Assembly (NCBI RefSeq): GCF_023806085.1
Contig: NZ_JAMSLX010000003.1
Span: 239,662-303,661 of the forward strand
Reading direction: 5' to 3'
Origin: Hephaestia sp. MAHUQ-44
GTDB taxonomy: Bacteria > Pseudomonadota > Alphaproteobacteria > Sphingomonadales > Sphingomonadaceae
DNA: 64,000 nucleotides
Under the pieces are notes generated by a model that searched no databases, was not told the DNA's origin, and saw only the letters and a list, made by a program, of their open reading frames with translations. Below are positions 17,445 through 27,949 of this stretch, piece by piece; positions within the stretch are counted from its first letter, which is position 1, and each line of letters opens with the position of its first letter. The position numbers and the translations under genes were made by a program.

Positions 17445-19664
17445 CTACAACCCCGCCTTCGTGCCACGCTCGCCGATGCTCTTTGACCCGGTCGATCGCA
17501 CGTCCATTGTCGCGTGCCGCCCCCGTGGCGGCGCGATCGTCGGCGGGTCCCGCCACGGCTGATCGGCGCCGGGCCGCCGCACCGTCACGATCCGCCCGTT
17601 CGCCAGCGAGATCGCGACCCCGCCGGTACGCGCCAACGTCTGCCGGTCGAGCCGCAACCAGCGCGGCCGGCACGCCCGCGGCAGGCCGCGCGGGCTGACG
17701 ACGATGTCGGCATCGGTGCAGGTGCGGATCAGCGCGTCATAATCGACGAAATTGTTGCTCCGTATCGCGGCGATCCGCCACGTTCGTCCGCCCGCCTGAT
17801 GATCGGCAATGCACAGATCCGGGCTGCACCGCGCGTCGGCCAGATCGGCCATCGCCAGCGGTGCGCCGGTCACCCCGCTATTCTCGGCGAGCGTCGTCCG
17901 CGTATAATCCCCCGCCCGCTCGCGCAGCAGCGCCAGCCCCTCGGGCGTCGCCAGTGCGAGATGCTGGCCGTCCCGGGTGATCAGCAGATCGGGCGCCGGG
18001 GTCGCCAGCGCCCATGCCGCGCCGATCGCCAGCGGTACCGCGCCCAATCGCCGCCACTTCGTCCGCCACAAGGCGATCCACAGCCCGCCGGCGACCATCA
18101 ACCCGAACGCACCGTCGGGCATTGCCGGCAAGGCGGCGCTCGCCCCCGGCGCGTCGGCCACCCTATGCGCGATCCACAGCAACAGCCGCAGCGCGTGATC
18201 GACCGCCCACCAGAACGGCGCCCCCAGCCCCACGGCATCGAACCCCAGCGCCAGCGCCTCGGCGGGCATCACGATGAACGTCGTCAGCGGGATCGCGACG
18301 ATATTGGCAAGCGCGCCGTACACGCCCGAGCGATGGAAATGGTACAAAGCGATCGGCGCGAGCGCGATCTCGACGACCAGCCCGGTCAGCAGCAGCGCGA
18401 GCAATTCCCGCCCCAGCCGCCGCGCCGCGCCGTCCCCGCGCGCGGCAAACCATGCGCTCACCCGCGGGTGCTCGTGCAGCGCGATGATCGCCGTCACCGC
18501 CGCGAACGACAATTGGAAGCTCGGTCCCACCAGCGACTGCGGGAACGCGAGAAGCACCAGCAGCGCCCCCGCCGCGACCAGCCGCAAGGTCAGTGCCTCC
18601 CGCCCGATGACGATCGCGAGCAACACCAGCAGCGCGGCAACGCACGACCGGATCGTCGGTACTTCCGCTCCCGTCAGCCACGTATAGCCGACCGCCGCGA
18701 CCGCCCCGGCCCCCGCCGCGATCAAGGGCAACCGCAGCCGCAACGCCAGCATCGGGCTCAGCGCAAGCAGCTTGAGCACGATCAGCATCGTCGCGCCCAC
18801 CACCGCGGTCACGTGCAACCCGCTGATCGAGAGCAGATGCGCCAGCCCGGCGCGACGCATCGCCTCGGCATCCTCCGCACCGATCGCGCCCTGGTCGCCC
18901 GTCGCCAGCGCCGCCGCGATCGCCCCCGGCCCGCCGGCGACCTCGCCCTGGATGTGTGCCGACAACCGCGCGCGCAGCGCCGATCCGGGCGATGCCCCCG
19001 CACTGACGAGCGTCACCGGGACGAACGCCCGCCCGGTCGCCCCCAGTCGGTCGAACCACGCGATCCGCGCGAAATCGTATGCGCCGGGCACGCTCGCCTC
19101 GGGCGGCGGCATGAACCAGCCGCGCAGCCGGATAACCGCCCCCGTCGCCAGCCCCGCCGGCACATCCTGCTCGGCGATATTGACGCGGACATGCGGCGGC
19201 ATGCCCACATCCCCGATCGGGGCAAGCCGCACCCGCACCAGCCCGCGCGCCGGCAACGGCGCCACCGCCTCGATCCGCCCCTCGAACGCCGCTACCGTCG
19301 GGTGTGCCAACACGGGCGCCATAACCCGCGTGGCGTGCCCCCAGATCAGCCCCAGCCCAAGCGCCGCCGTGACAGCGGCGATCGCAAGCGCGCGCCCCGC
19401 CCGCCCGCCGCGCCCCAAGGCGATCCCCAGCAACGCCAGCGCGCCCAGCAGCAGCAATGCCGCGACCCACTGATTGGAATCGGGCAGCACGAACCACGCG
19501 GAAATCCCGCCGCCGAACATCACCGGCACCCATAAGGGAAGTTGATCGCGCTCGGCCTCGAGCCGCGTTTCGAGCGCCTCGCGGCCACGACGCAACCAAC
19601 CGCCCGCCGCGAATTGAAGCGGCCCCAATGCCGTGCTAGGGGCGTCCGCGGCTGAACTGGCCAT
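17445..19664 (-). CDS. comEC: ComEC/Rec2 family competence DNA uptake channel protein
   Basis: This 739-residue polytopic inner-membrane protein belongs to the family that passes single-stranded DNA into the cytoplasm during transformation. An N-terminal DUF4131-type region (~residues 90-230) precedes the Competence domain (~250-520), with the signature [19 protein letters not shown]. The C-terminal ~150 residues correspond to the metallo-beta-lactamase-like domain, but the HxHxDH metal motif is absent, as I recall for sphingomonad ComEC. The ATG at 19664 is chosen over a longer frame that overlaps gltX. It is divergent from gltX; natural competence is not shown by this gene alone. Confidence 0.88.
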   Translation of the reverse strand: MASSAADAPSTALGPLQFAAGGWLRRGREALETRLEAERDQLPLWVPVMFGGGISAWFVLPDSNQWVAALLLLGALALLGIALGRGGRAGRALAIAAVTAALGLGLIWGHATRVMAPVLAHPTVAAFEGRIEAVAPLPARGLVRVRLAPIGDVGMPPHVRVNIAEQDVPAGLATGAVIRLRGWFMPPPEASVPGAYDFARIAWFDRLGATGRAFVPVTLVSAGASPGSALRARLSAHIQGEVAGGPGAIAAALATGDQGAIGAEDAEAMRRAGLAHLLSISGLHVTAVVGATMLIVLKLLALSPMLALRLRLPLIAAGAGAVAAVGYTWLTGAEVPTIRSCVAALLVLLAIVIGREALTLRLVAAGALLVLLAFPQSLVGPSFQLSFAAVTAIIALHEHPRVSAWFAARGDGAARRLGRELLALLLTGLVVEIALAPIALYHFHRSGVYGALANIVAIPLTTFIVMPAEALALGFDAVGLGAPFWWAVDHALRLLLWIAHRVADAPGASAALPAMPDGAFGLMVAGGLWIALWRTKWRRLGAVPLAIGAAWALATPAPDLLITRDGQHLALATPEGLALLRERAGDYTRTTLAENSGVTGAPLAMADLADARCSPDLCIADHQAGGRTWRIAAIRSNNFVDYDALIRTCTDADIVVSPRGLPRACRPRWLRLDRQTLARTGGVAISLANGRIVTVRRPGADQPWRDPPTIAPPRGRHATMDVRSTGSKSIGERGTKAGL

Positions 19665-19692
19665 CTTTTTTCCAGCTTGGGAGCAGGCGCAG

Positions 19693-21126
19693 TTGAGCGC
19701 AAGGTCTGATACCGGGGTCGTCACGCGCTTCGCCCCGTCGCCGACGGGTTTCCTCCACATCGGCGGTGCGCGCACCGCGCTATTCAATTGGCTGTTCGCC
19801 CGCCATCACGGCGGCAAATTCCTGCTGCGCATCGAAGATACCGATCGCGCCCGCTCGACCCAGCCCGCAATCGACGCGATCCTTGATGGGATGCGCTGGC
19901 TCGGGCTCGATTGGGACGGCGACGAAGTCCACCAATTCGCGCGCGCCGGGCGCCATGCCGAGGTCGCCGCGCAATTGCTCGCCGCCGGCCACGCCTACAA
20001 ATGCTACGCGACGCCTGAGGAGCTGACCGCCCTGCGCGAGGAGCAGCGCGCAGCAGGCAAGCCGATCCGCTATGACGGCCGCTGGCGCGATCGCGATCCG
20101 GCCGACGCCCCCGAGGGCCTGCCGTTTGTCGTTCGTCTCAAGGCCCCGCGTGAGGGCGCGACGACGATCAGCGACCGGGTCCAGGGCGATGTCACCGTCC
20201 AGAATGCCGAGATCGACGATTTCGTCCTACTGCGGTCGGACGGCACCCCCACTTATATGCTCGCGGTCGTCGTCGACGATCACGACATGGGCGTCACCCA
20301 CATCATCCGCGGCGACGACCATCTCAACAACGCGTTCCGCCAGTTGCCGATCATCCGCGCGATGAACGCAATCGAGGGCGGCTGGGCCGATCCGGTCTAT
20401 GCGCACATCCCGTTGATCCATGGCAGCGACGGCGCGAAACTTTCCAAGCGCCACGGCGCGCTCGGCGTCGATGCCTATCGCGACGAGATGGGAATCCTTG
20501 CCGAGGCGCTCGACAATTACCTGCTCCGGCTCGGCTGGGGGCATGGCGATGACGAGATCATCAGCCGGGCACAGGCGATCGAATGGTTCGATCTCGCCGG
20601 CGTCGGCAAATCGCCGTCGCGTTTCGACTTGAAGAAGCTCGAAAATCTCAACGGCCATTATATCCGCGAGGCGGACGATGCGCGGCTCACCGATCTCGTG
20701 ACTGCGCGGTTGGGCTTCGCGCCATCGGACGATCAGCGTGCGCTCTTGCAACGCAGCATGGCTTTTCTCAAACCGCGTGCCGCCAATTTGCTGGAACTTG
20801 CAGACGGTGCGCAGTTTCTTTTTCGCACACGCCCACTGGAAATGGACGACGCTGCCGCCAATCTGCTAGAGGGCGACGCACCTAAGTTGCTGGCGCGTGT
20901 TCACGACGCGCTCGCGGCACTCGACGATTGGAACGTTGCTGCGGCGGAGGCCGTGATACGCACGGTTGCCGAGGCTGAGGGCGTGAAACTGGGGGCCGTC
21001 GCACAACCGCTGCGAGCGGTGTTGACCGGACGCAAGACGTCGCCCGGCATCTTCGACGTGCTCGATCTTCTCGGGCGGGAGGAGAGCCTGGGGCGGATTG
21101 CCGATCGGATGGCACCTGCTGCTTGA
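19693..21126 (+). CDS. gltX: Glutamyl-tRNA synthetase
   Basis: This 477-residue class I aminoacyl-tRNA synthetase charges tRNA-Glu (in many alphaproteobacteria also tRNA-Gln). The HIGH-like motif is in [18 protein letters not shown] and the KMSKS-like motif in [14 protein letters not shown]. Length matches bacterial GltX. The likely start is TTG at 19693, preceded by GGGAG; an ATG 20 codons earlier would overlap comEC. It is followed 25 bases later by gltA, the usual sphingomonad order. The terminal ~150 codons use noticeably more A/T-ending codons than the rest. Confidence 0.95.
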   Translation: MSARSDTGVVTRFAPSPTGFLHIGGARTALFNWLFARHHGGKFLLRIEDTDRARSTQPAIDAILDGMRWLGLDWDGDEVHQFARAGRHAEVAAQLLAAGHAYKCYATPEELTALREEQRAAGKPIRYDGRWRDRDPADAPEGLPFVVRLKAPREGATTISDRVQGDVTVQNAEIDDFVLLRSDGTPTYMLAVVVDDHDMGVTHIIRGDDHLNNAFRQLPIIRAMNAIEGGWADPVYAHIPLIHGSDGAKLSKRHGALGVDAYRDEMGILAEALDNYLLRLGWGHGDDEIISRAQAIEWFDLAGVGKSPSRFDLKKLENLNGHYIREADDARLTDLVTARLGFAPSDDQRALLQRSMAFLKPRAANLLELADGAQFLFRTRPLEMDDAAANLLEGDAPKLLARVHDALAALDDWNVAAAEAVIRTVAEAEGVKLGAVAQPLRAVLTGRKTSPGIFDVLDLLGREESLGRIADRMAPAA

Positions 21127-21151
21127 GAGAGAGTGAACGAAAGGAAGCCGC

Positions 21152-22435
21152 ATGAGTGACTCCGCGAAACTGAGCATCGCCGGAAAAGATCAGGACTATC
21201 CGGTACTGTCGGGATCGGTCGGACCGAGTGTCGTCGATATCCGCAAGCTTTACGCTCAGGCGGGAATGTTCACCTACGATCCGGGCTTCACCTCCACCGC
21301 GAGTTGCGAATCGGGGCTCACCTATATCGACGGCGACGAGGGTATCCTGCTCCATCGCGGCTATCCGATCAGCCAGCTCGCCGAAAAATCGACCTTCATG
21401 GAGGTCGCCTATCTGCTCCTCAACGGCGAACTGCCGCGGCAGACCGAACTCGATACCTTCACCCACACGATCACCCACCACACGATGGTGCACGAGCAGC
21501 TTGCGACCTTCTATCGCGGCTTCCGGCGCGATGCGCACCCGATGGCGGTGCTGTGCGGCGTGATCGGCGCGCTCTCCGCATTCTACCACGATTCGACCGA
21601 CATTTCGGACCCGCACCAGCGGATGGTCGCCAGCCACCGGCTGATCGCCAAGATGCCGACGATCGCGGCGATGGCGTATAAATATTCGGCCGGCCAGCCG
21701 TTCGTCTATCCGCGCAACGATCTGTCCTACACCGCCAATTTCCTGCGCATGACGTTCAGCGTCCCGGCCGAGGAATATGAGATCGATCCCGTGGTCGAAC
21801 AGGCGATGGACCGCATCTTCATCCTCCACGCCGATCACGAACAGAACGCGTCGACCTCAACCGTCCGGCTCGCCGGCTCGTCGGGGGCCAACCCGTTCGC
21901 GTGTATCGCCGCGGGCATCGCCTGCCTGTGGGGCCCCGCGCATGGCGGCGCCAACGAAGCTGCGCTCAACATGCTGCACGAGATCGGCACCCCCGATCGC
22001 ATCCCCGAATATATCGCCCGCGCCAAGGACAAGAACGATCCGTTCCGGCTGATGGGCTTCGGCCACCGCGTGTACAAAAATTACGATCCGCGCGCGAAGG
22101 TGATGCAGAAGACCGCCGCCGAGATCCTCGATAAGCTCGGCGTCACCGATCCGGTGTTCGATGTCGCGCGTGAGCTTGAGCATATTGCGCTCAACGACGA
22201 ATATTTCATCGAGAAGAAGCTCTACCCCAACGTCGATTTCTATTCGGGCGTCGTGCTGTCGGCGATCGGCTTCCCGACCTCGATGTTCACCGTGCTGTTC
22301 GCGCTTGCCCGCACCGTGGGCTGGGTCGCGCAGTGGAACGAGATGATCTCGGACCCCGCGCAGAAGATCGGCCGCCCGCGCCAGCTCTACACCGGGCCGA
22401 CGCAGCGGGATTATGTTCCCGTCGCCAAGCGCTGA
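21152..22435 (+). CDS. gltA: Citrate synthase (type II, hexameric)
   Basis: This 427-residue enzyme condenses acetyl-CoA and oxaloacetate, the entry step of the TCA cycle. Its catalytic residues lie in the [14 protein letters not shown] segment, in the [15 protein letters not shown] loop and in the [14 protein letters not shown] stretch; a C-terminal run around [20 protein letters not shown] is also diagnostic. Its length and N-terminal domain fit Gram-negative NADH-sensitive type II enzymes. It lies 25 bases after gltX on the same strand and overlaps nothing. Confidence 0.97.
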   Translation: MSDSAKLSIAGKDQDYPVLSGSVGPSVVDIRKLYAQAGMFTYDPGFTSTASCESGLTYIDGDEGILLHRGYPISQLAEKSTFMEVAYLLLNGELPRQTELDTFTHTITHHTMVHEQLATFYRGFRRDAHPMAVLCGVIGALSAFYHDSTDISDPHQRMVASHRLIAKMPTIAAMAYKYSAGQPFVYPRNDLSYTANFLRMTFSVPAEEYEIDPVVEQAMDRIFILHADHEQNASTSTVRLAGSSGANPFACIAAGIACLWGPAHGGANEAALNMLHEIGTPDRIPEYIARAKDKNDPFRLMGFGHRVYKNYDPRAKVMQKTAAEILDKLGVTDPVFDVARELEHIALNDEYFIEKKLYPNVDFYSGVVLSAIGFPTSMFTVLFALARTVGWVAQWNEMISDPAQKIGRPRQLYTGPTQRDYVPVAKR

Positions 22436-22438
22436 ACG

Positions 22439-22639
22439 ATGCGCCGCGTTCGCTCCTTTCTGATCGCCGCCGGCTTCGCGCTGGCGGTGGTCGGTGCCGT
22501 GTTCCTGCTTCAGGGCCTCGCGATCATCCGCTGGCCCGCCGGCAGTTCGATGGTCGGCGACGTGCTTTGGGTGAATTACGGCGCGGGGCTCGCGGTGCTG
22601 GGGCTTTTCATCGTCATCGTCGCGCGGCGGCTGCGGTAA
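22439..22639 (+). CDS. Small two-helix inner-membrane protein
   Basis: A 66-residue protein with two predicted membrane helices (~7-28 and ~43-62) and Arg-rich ends (MRRVR... and ...RRLR), starting three bases after the gltA stop and probably cotranscribed. The family is not named. The layout (helix, RWPAGSSMVGD loop, helix) suggests a conserved small membrane protein rather than a random frame. Confidence 0.65.
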   Translation: MRRVRSFLIAAGFALAVVGAVFLLQGLAIIRWPAGSSMVGDVLWVNYGAGLAVLGLFIVIVARRLR

Positions 22640-22739
22640 CGCCGCGCGATCGATCGGCGTGCCTTTGACCGCAAGAAGCGGGCAGCGGCGCGGCGATCGA
22701 TCGCTTACATCTCCCTCACCGATACGAGGGAGACACGCC

Positions 22740-23234
<495 letters not shown>

Positions 23235-23237
23235 GCC

Positions 23238-23471
23238 TCAGCTTCGCCAATAATCGTTGGCGGCCGCGACGGTCTGGAAATGGACCGCAATCACCTGCGA
23301 CGCCGCGATCAAATGGCCCGCGTCATGCTCGTAATCGGGCCGCAATTCGGTGCGCACGTCCGCCGACGGCTGGGTCAGCTTGACGCCAAGCCGCGCAAGC
23401 TTGCTGGCAAGTTCAAACCCTTCCTGCGGGTTCGCGGTCTTGAGCGTGGGCAACCAGCTATCGGTCATCAT
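23238..23471 (-). CDS. Hypothetical 77-residue soluble protein
   Basis: A compact charged protein (MMTDSWLPTLKTANPQEGFE onward; a run around SADVRTELRPDYEHDAGHLI) with no membrane segment and no motif I recognise. GGGA lies just upstream of two consecutive ATGs. It converges on ogt, with three bases between the two stop codons. Confidence 0.55.
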   Translation of the reverse strand: MMTDSWLPTLKTANPQEGFELASKLARLGVKLTQPSADVRTELRPDYEHDAGHLIAASQVIAVHFQTVAAANDYWRS

Positions 23472-23545
23472 CGTCCCTTTCCATCGTTCGGGTCATCGGA
23501 CCCTACGATCTCGCCACCGCTCGGTCGAGCACACCGCGCCTCGCT

Positions 23546-25219
23546 TTAAGCCCGCAAGCGTTTCACCGCCTGATCCGCGGCCCGCACCGTCAGCGCCATG
23601 AAGGTCAGCGACGGATTGACGCATGACGACGACGCCATCTGCGCGCCATCGGTCACGTACAGATTGTCGGCGTCATGTGCCTGGCTCCAGCGGTTGAGCA
23701 CCGATCGGCGCGGATCGGTCCCCATGCGTGCGCCGCCCATTTCGTGAATGGCATCGCCGGGGACATGTTCGTCCGCCTTGCTCGTAACGTTGAGGAGCCC
23801 CGCGGCCTTGAGCATCGCTTCGCCCTGCACGCGCGCATCGGCCATCATCCGCATCTCGTTCTCGCGGAAACGGACATCGAACTTCATCATCGGCACGCCA
23901 AACCGATCGACCTTGGTCGGATGCAGCGAGACGCTGTTGTCCTCATAGGGCAGGCATTCGCCGAACGCGCCCATCTCGAACCGCCAGGGGGCGTATTTGC
24001 GCATCCCGTGCTTCATCGACGCACCGAACCCGACAGGCGGCGACGGTTCGCGGCGGGCGTTGCCCTGAAAACCATAGCCGCGCTTAAAGCCGACATCCTC
24101 GCCATCCCCGAGGTTGCGGAAGCGCGGGATGTACACCCCTCCCGGGCGGCGACCATATTCGATATAGTCGTCCATCCCTGGAACCTGGCCCCGCATCGAG
24201 ACGCGAAAGATGTGATCCATCACATATTTGCCGAGCGTCCCGCTGGCATCGAAATGGCTGCGATCGCTGCCCGCGGGGCGCGAGTTCATCAGGATCTGGG
24301 TCGACGCCATCGCCGAGGCGCACAGGAAGACGAGATCGGCCGAAACCGTTTCGGCCCGTCCGGTCTTGGCATCGATATAGCGCACCCCGGTCACGCGTTT
24401 GCGCTGCGGATCATAATCGAGGCTGGTCACCACCGCGTCCGACTGGAGCGTCAGCCGCCCGGTCGCCCGCGCGGCGGGCAGCGTCACCGCCTGGGTCGAG
24501 AAATAGGCGCCGAACGAACAGCCGTTGGCGCACTGGTTGCGGAACTGGCATTTGGTCCGGTTCTGCTCGGGCTTGTCCTCGGTCATGTTCGACAGCCGCG
24601 AGTTGATGAGCTTGCGGCCGGGGAATTGCGTTTCGAGCCGCTGCTTGAGCCATTTTTCCGCGATGTTCATCGGCATCGGCGGCTGGAATTCGCTGTCGGG
24701 CAGATAGGGCAAATTCTCGCGCGACCCTGAAACGCCGATATATTTTTCGACATAGCTGTACCAGGGCGCGAGATCGTCATAGCCGATCGGCCATTCGCCA
24801 TCGATCCCTTCGCGCTTGTTGGCCTCGAAATCGTCCGGCGACCAACGGAAGCTCCAGCGTCCCCAGATCAGCGATTTGCCGCCCACCGCGGCAGGCCGAA
24901 TCCAGTAGAATTTGCTGCCTTCGTCAAAGGCATAGGGATTCAACCGGTCGTCATTGTAGAAGGCCCGGTTGCTCGGCGAGATATAGCCGTGCTTGGAGAT
25001 GAAATAGTCGCTGTCGATCAATGCCTTGGGCATGATGTTGCGCGCGGGCACCTCATAGGCTGGTGTCCCGTCATAACGATAGTCCTCGCCATGCTCGACC
25101 ATGACGCCGCGATCGAGCATGAGCACGCGCAGCCCCTTTTCGGTAAGTTCCTTGGCCGCAAACCCGCCGCTCACACCCGAACCAATGACGATGGCGTCGA
25201 ACCTGTTGGTCGAACCCAT
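23546..25219 (-). CDS. GMC-type FAD oxidoreductase (probable glycoside/sugar dehydrogenase large subunit)
   Basis: This 557-residue flavoenzyme has an N-terminal dinucleotide fold (VIGSGVSGGFAAKELTEKGL, residues ~11-31), a Cys-rich stretch (around KCQFRNQCANGCSFGAYFST) that may hold an Fe-S cluster as in gluconate/glucoside dehydrogenases, and the C-terminal GMC_oxred_C segment with conserved His/Asn (HEMGGARMG and SSCVNPSLTFMALTVRAAD). It lacks its own signal peptide; the family travels with a Tat-exported small subunit, encoded here at 26104-26673. It probably oxidises a sugar or glycoside, often at C3, passing electrons to a cytochrome c such as that at 27560. It is the last gene of the cluster. 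Confidence 0.88.
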   Translation of the reverse strand: MGSTNRFDAIVIGSGVSGGFAAKELTEKGLRVLMLDRGVMVEHGEDYRYDGTPAYEVPARNIMPKALIDSDYFISKHGYISPSNRAFYNDDRLNPYAFDEGSKFYWIRPAAVGGKSLIWGRWSFRWSPDDFEANKREGIDGEWPIGYDDLAPWYSYVEKYIGVSGSRENLPYLPDSEFQPPMPMNIAEKWLKQRLETQFPGRKLINSRLSNMTEDKPEQNRTKCQFRNQCANGCSFGAYFSTQAVTLPAARATGRLTLQSDAVVTSLDYDPQRKRVTGVRYIDAKTGRAETVSADLVFLCASAMASTQILMNSRPAGSDRSHFDASGTLGKYVMDHIFRVSMRGQVPGMDDYIEYGRRPGGVYIPRFRNLGDGEDVGFKRGYGFQGNARREPSPPVGFGASMKHGMRKYAPWRFEMGAFGECLPYEDNSVSLHPTKVDRFGVPMMKFDVRFRENEMRMMADARVQGEAMLKAAGLLNVTSKADEHVPGDAIHEMGGARMGTDPRRSVLNRWSQAHDADNLYVTDGAQMASSSCVNPSLTFMALTVRAADQAVKRLRA

Positions 25220-25261
25220 GATCTTCCTTTCCCAATACCCGATCAGAATTGCCGCACGCGA

Positions 25262-26107
25262 TCAGAACCGCAGCGCGCGCAGCGTCTTGAAACTTGTCGT
25301 GATGTCGGGGAGATAGGGCGCGGGCGCCTGATCGTTCTCGACATAGAAATGCTGAACGCCGGCGCTGCCCTTCAGCTTGAACAGCGCGGCGAAATCGATC
25401 GTCCCCTCGCCCACCGCAGACATGCTGCGGTCGGCGCGCATGTCCTTGACGTGATAGGAATAGAGGCGCCCCGCCAGCCGGTCGATCAGCGCGGCCACAT
25501 CCGCACCGGCAAAGGCCGCCCAATAGATATCGAGTTCGATCTTCACCAGCGCCGGATCGGTCCCCGCGATCAGCCGATCGTACAGGCTGATGCCGCCCGG
25601 CCTGGTGGTGAATTCGAAATCGTGATTGTGATAGGCGAAGCCCAGCCCGACCTTCTTCAGATCGGCGGCGAAGCGGTTGAAATTGGCCAGCGCGGCGGTC
25701 CAGCCCTGTTCGGTGCGATGCTCGGTCGCCATGCTCGGCAGCACGATCGTGTCCGCGCCGAGCGTCTTCGCCATCGCCACCAACTGGTCGAACTGCTGGA
25801 GCAATTGGTCATAGCCGACATGGATCGACGGCGCCCTCAGCCCGAACCGGTCCATCGCCTTGCGCAGCATGGCGTGGTCCATCGTATCGTAGCCGCCGCC
25901 GCCGAACTCGACCTCGCGATAGCCGATGCGCGCGACCTTCTCGAGCGTCCCGACCGGGTCTTTCGCGAAGATGTCGCGGATGGTGTAGAGCTGAAGCCCG
26001 ATGGCTTTGATCCGGGCGGCCGCCGCAGGGCTGACCGACAAACCGGCCAGCGCGAGCGCCGCAACACTGCCAACACCGCCAAGCATATTTCTACGATCGA
26101 TCATCAT
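25262..26107 (-). CDS. Exported sugar phosphate isomerase/epimerase family TIM-barrel protein
   Basis: A 281-residue protein with an N-terminal twin-arginine-like signal (MMIDRRNMLGGVGS...PAAAA) and an AP-endonuclease-2-type TIM barrel: GLQLYTIRD, VEFGGGGY, FAYHNHDFEF, KIELDIYWAAFAG and YSYHVKDM supply the usual His/Glu/Asp metal ligands. Exported members of this family act on keto-sugars as isomerases or lyases. It overlaps the small-subunit gene by four bases (ATGA) and precedes the GMC gene, supporting a periplasmic role in the same pathway. Confidence 0.86.
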   Translation of the reverse strand: MMIDRRNMLGGVGSVAALALAGLSVSPAAAARIKAIGLQLYTIRDIFAKDPVGTLEKVARIGYREVEFGGGGYDTMDHAMLRKAMDRFGLRAPSIHVGYDQLLQQFDQLVAMAKTLGADTIVLPSMATEHRTEQGWTAALANFNRFAADLKKVGLGFAYHNHDFEFTTRPGGISLYDRLIAGTDPALVKIELDIYWAAFAGADVAALIDRLAGRLYSYHVKDMRADRSMSAVGEGTIDFAALFKLKGSAGVQHFYVENDQAPAPYLPDITTSFKTLRALRF

Positions 26108-26673
26108 GCCGAATACACCTTGTTGACCTGAGAATAGGGAAATTCGCCGTTATACTCGCCGGGCACGGGCAGATACTCGCGCTCCTGCGTCATACCGATC
26201 TCGGATGTGTAATAACCGGTGATCACAAGTTGCCGGAACGCCTCGAAAAAGGCCCCGCCTGCAGGGATCCGGTCGTTCATCGCCAGCGTCAGCAGCGCAT
26301 CCTGCTGCGCCGCGCTCGCCTCGGCGGCAGCGATTTTATAATCCGCGAGGCTGCGGGCCGCGATCGCATCGAGCCCGGCGAGGATCGGCATCCGGTCCTC
26401 CGGCATCGCCCAATCGGCGAGCATTTTCTCGATGAAGGCGGGCACCCCGGCGGCGATCGCGCCCGGCGTATCGGTGGTCGGAATCACCCGTTCGCTGAGC
26501 GCGGTCATCAGCGCCCGCTGGGCCGGGTTGAACACCGCGACGCTCGGCGGGCCTTCGCTGATGACCGGAATTTTGGCCGTCTGCGCGGCACCGGCAGCGC
26601 GGGCGATCGGCGCGAATACCGAGGCACCGAACATGCCGATCACGCCGGCGAGGGCGGTTCTGCGGTCAATCAT
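26104..26673 (-). CDS. Gluconate 2-dehydrogenase subunit 3 family protein (Tat-exported small subunit)
   Basis: This 189-residue protein has a Tat signal (MIDRRTALAGVIGMFGASVF, cleaved near ARA). The mature part has the NPAQRALMTALSERVIPTTDTPGA segment characteristic of the family and ends with GYYTSEIGMTQEREYLPVPGEYNGEF. It is the structural partner and export escort of the GMC flavoprotein subunit. It is coupled by ATGA overlaps to genes on both sides (26670-26673 and 26104-26107). Confidence 0.9.
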   Translation of the reverse strand: MIDRRTALAGVIGMFGASVFAPIARAAGAAQTAKIPVISEGPPSVAVFNPAQRALMTALSERVIPTTDTPGAIAAGVPAFIEKMLADWAMPEDRMPILAGLDAIAARSLADYKIAAAEASAAQQDALLTLAMNDRIPAGGAFFEAFRQLVITGYYTSEIGMTQEREYLPVPGEYNGEFPYSQVNKVYSA

Positions 26674-27509
26674 TTGCTGTCACCTCCAAGATCAATCGCC
26701 GCCGCGGGCAGCGGACGCACCCAGATATTGCGGAACGACACCGGCGAATCGTGGTCCTGCAACTGCAACGGCGCCGCATCGGGGTGCGGCTCATAATGCG
26801 CAACCTGCCGCCAGATCGTCGTACCGAGCAGCGCCTGATGGTTCTGCACCAGCACGCCGTTCAGGAAGGCCGTCACATAAGCGGGCCGAAGCAGCGTGCC
26901 GTCGGCGCCGAAGCGCGGCCGCTCGAAGACGATGTCATAGCTCTGCCATTCACCGGGGCGGCGCGCGGCATTCACCAGCGGCGGCTTCCAGCCGTAAATC
27001 GCGCCGACACTGCCATCGGCATAGGTCGGGTTCTGATAACCGTCGAGAATCTGCACCTCATAGCGCTGCATGAACCAGATGCCGCTGTTGCCACGGTCCT
27101 GCGAGGTCCTGGTCGGCGGATTGGGCGAGCGAAATTCAAGATGAAGCTGGACGTCGCCGAAGCTCTGCTTCGAGATGAGGCTGTTTTCGCCCCCACTGCT
27201 GGCGCGCGACGGAATGGTCATCGCGCCGTCCTTGACCGGCCAGGCCTTGCGCTCGGCGCGCCACGCGTCGGTCGAACGGCCGTCGAACAGGACGATCGCG
27301 TCGGCGGGGGCCCCGCCCGGCGTTGCCGCGGGGGCGACCACCTGCGGCGCCGGCCGATCCGAATCATGGACGTGCCATTGCCCGTCAGGCAGCATCGGCG
27401 TGTCCTTGAATCCCGGCTTCTCCTGCGCGGCAAGCGGCCATGCGGCCACCGCGCCCAGCCCCGCGATCAGGCCCAGGGTTGGACGAATAACGCTGCGGAT
27501 CGGCATCAT
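26670..27509 (-). CDS. DUF1080 (3-keto-disaccharide hydrolase/lyase-like) exported protein
   Basis: A 279-residue protein with a Sec-type signal (MMPIRSVIRP...PLAAQ) and one DUF1080 concanavalin-like domain: ADAIVLFDGRSTDAWRAERK, GENSLISKQSFGDVQLHLEF, GNSGIWFMQRYEVQILDGY and SFRNIWVRPL are typical landmarks. Characterised relatives cleave 3-keto-glycosides made by glycoside 3-dehydrogenases, which fits the neighbouring dehydrogenase. The start at 27509 (two ATGs with GAGG upstream) lies 50 bases after the cytochrome stop; a longer open frame is only a shadow of the cytochrome gene. Confidence 0.87.
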   Translation of the reverse strand: MMPIRSVIRPTLGLIAGLGAVAAWPLAAQEKPGFKDTPMLPDGQWHVHDSDRPAPQVVAPAATPGGAPADAIVLFDGRSTDAWRAERKAWPVKDGAMTIPSRASSGGENSLISKQSFGDVQLHLEFRSPNPPTRTSQDRGNSGIWFMQRYEVQILDGYQNPTYADGSVGAIYGWKPPLVNAARRPGEWQSYDIVFERPRFGADGTLLRPAYVTAFLNGVLVQNHQALLGTTIWRQVAHYEPHPDAAPLQLQDHDSPVSFRNIWVRPLPAAAIDLGGDSK

Positions 27510-27559
27510 CCTCGCTCTCCCTCGTTCCGGTTCGACGCGGCGGCGGGGTGGCGTCACGC

Positions 27560-27949
27560 TCAACGCGCACCCTCGGCGGTCAGATAGGCGATGATCGCCG
27601 CACGCTTGGCGGGATCGGCCATCCCGATCGCCATCCGCGTGCCCGGCACCGTCTTGGTCGGCGCCGCGATAAAGCCGTCGAGCGTCTTGGCATCCCAACG
27701 CAGGTTCGATTTCTTGAGCGCTGCCGAATAATTGAAGCCGGGCACCGACGCCGCGGGCCGCCCGACCACGCCATACAGATTGGGGCCGAGGCCGTTTTTG
27801 CCGTCCTTCTTCACCGTATGGCACGCCTGGCAGGCAGCGAACGCCGACGGTGCGGCGGCCGGCGCGGTTTGCGCCGCCGTGGGGGCGCCTGCGATCAGCG
27901 CCGTCACCGCCGCAACAGTCGCCACTCCTACACATGCGAGCAGTTTCAT
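27560..27949 (-). CDS. Monohaem class I cytochrome c
   Basis: This 129-residue periplasmic cytochrome has a signal peptide (~residues 1-26), a haem-binding CQACH motif (C40, C43, H44) and a probable axial methionine M106 in GTRMAIGM. The spacing is that of mitochondrial-type c550/c2 proteins. It is the likely electron acceptor of the GMC dehydrogenase complex. The start overlaps the stop of the Gfo/Idh gene (ATGA). Confidence 0.93.
   Translation of the reverse strand: MKLLACVGVATVAAVTALIAGAPTAAQTAPAAAPSAFAACQACHTVKKDGKNGLGPNLYGVVGRPAASVPGFNYSAALKKSNLRWDAKTLDGFIAAPTKTVPGTRMAIGMADPAKRAAIIAYLTAEGAR

Noticed and set aside
17514..19535. A 673-codon open frame antisense to comEC
   Set aside because: Very Arg/Pro/Gln-rich low-complexity translation; comEC on the other strand has clear domain motifs.
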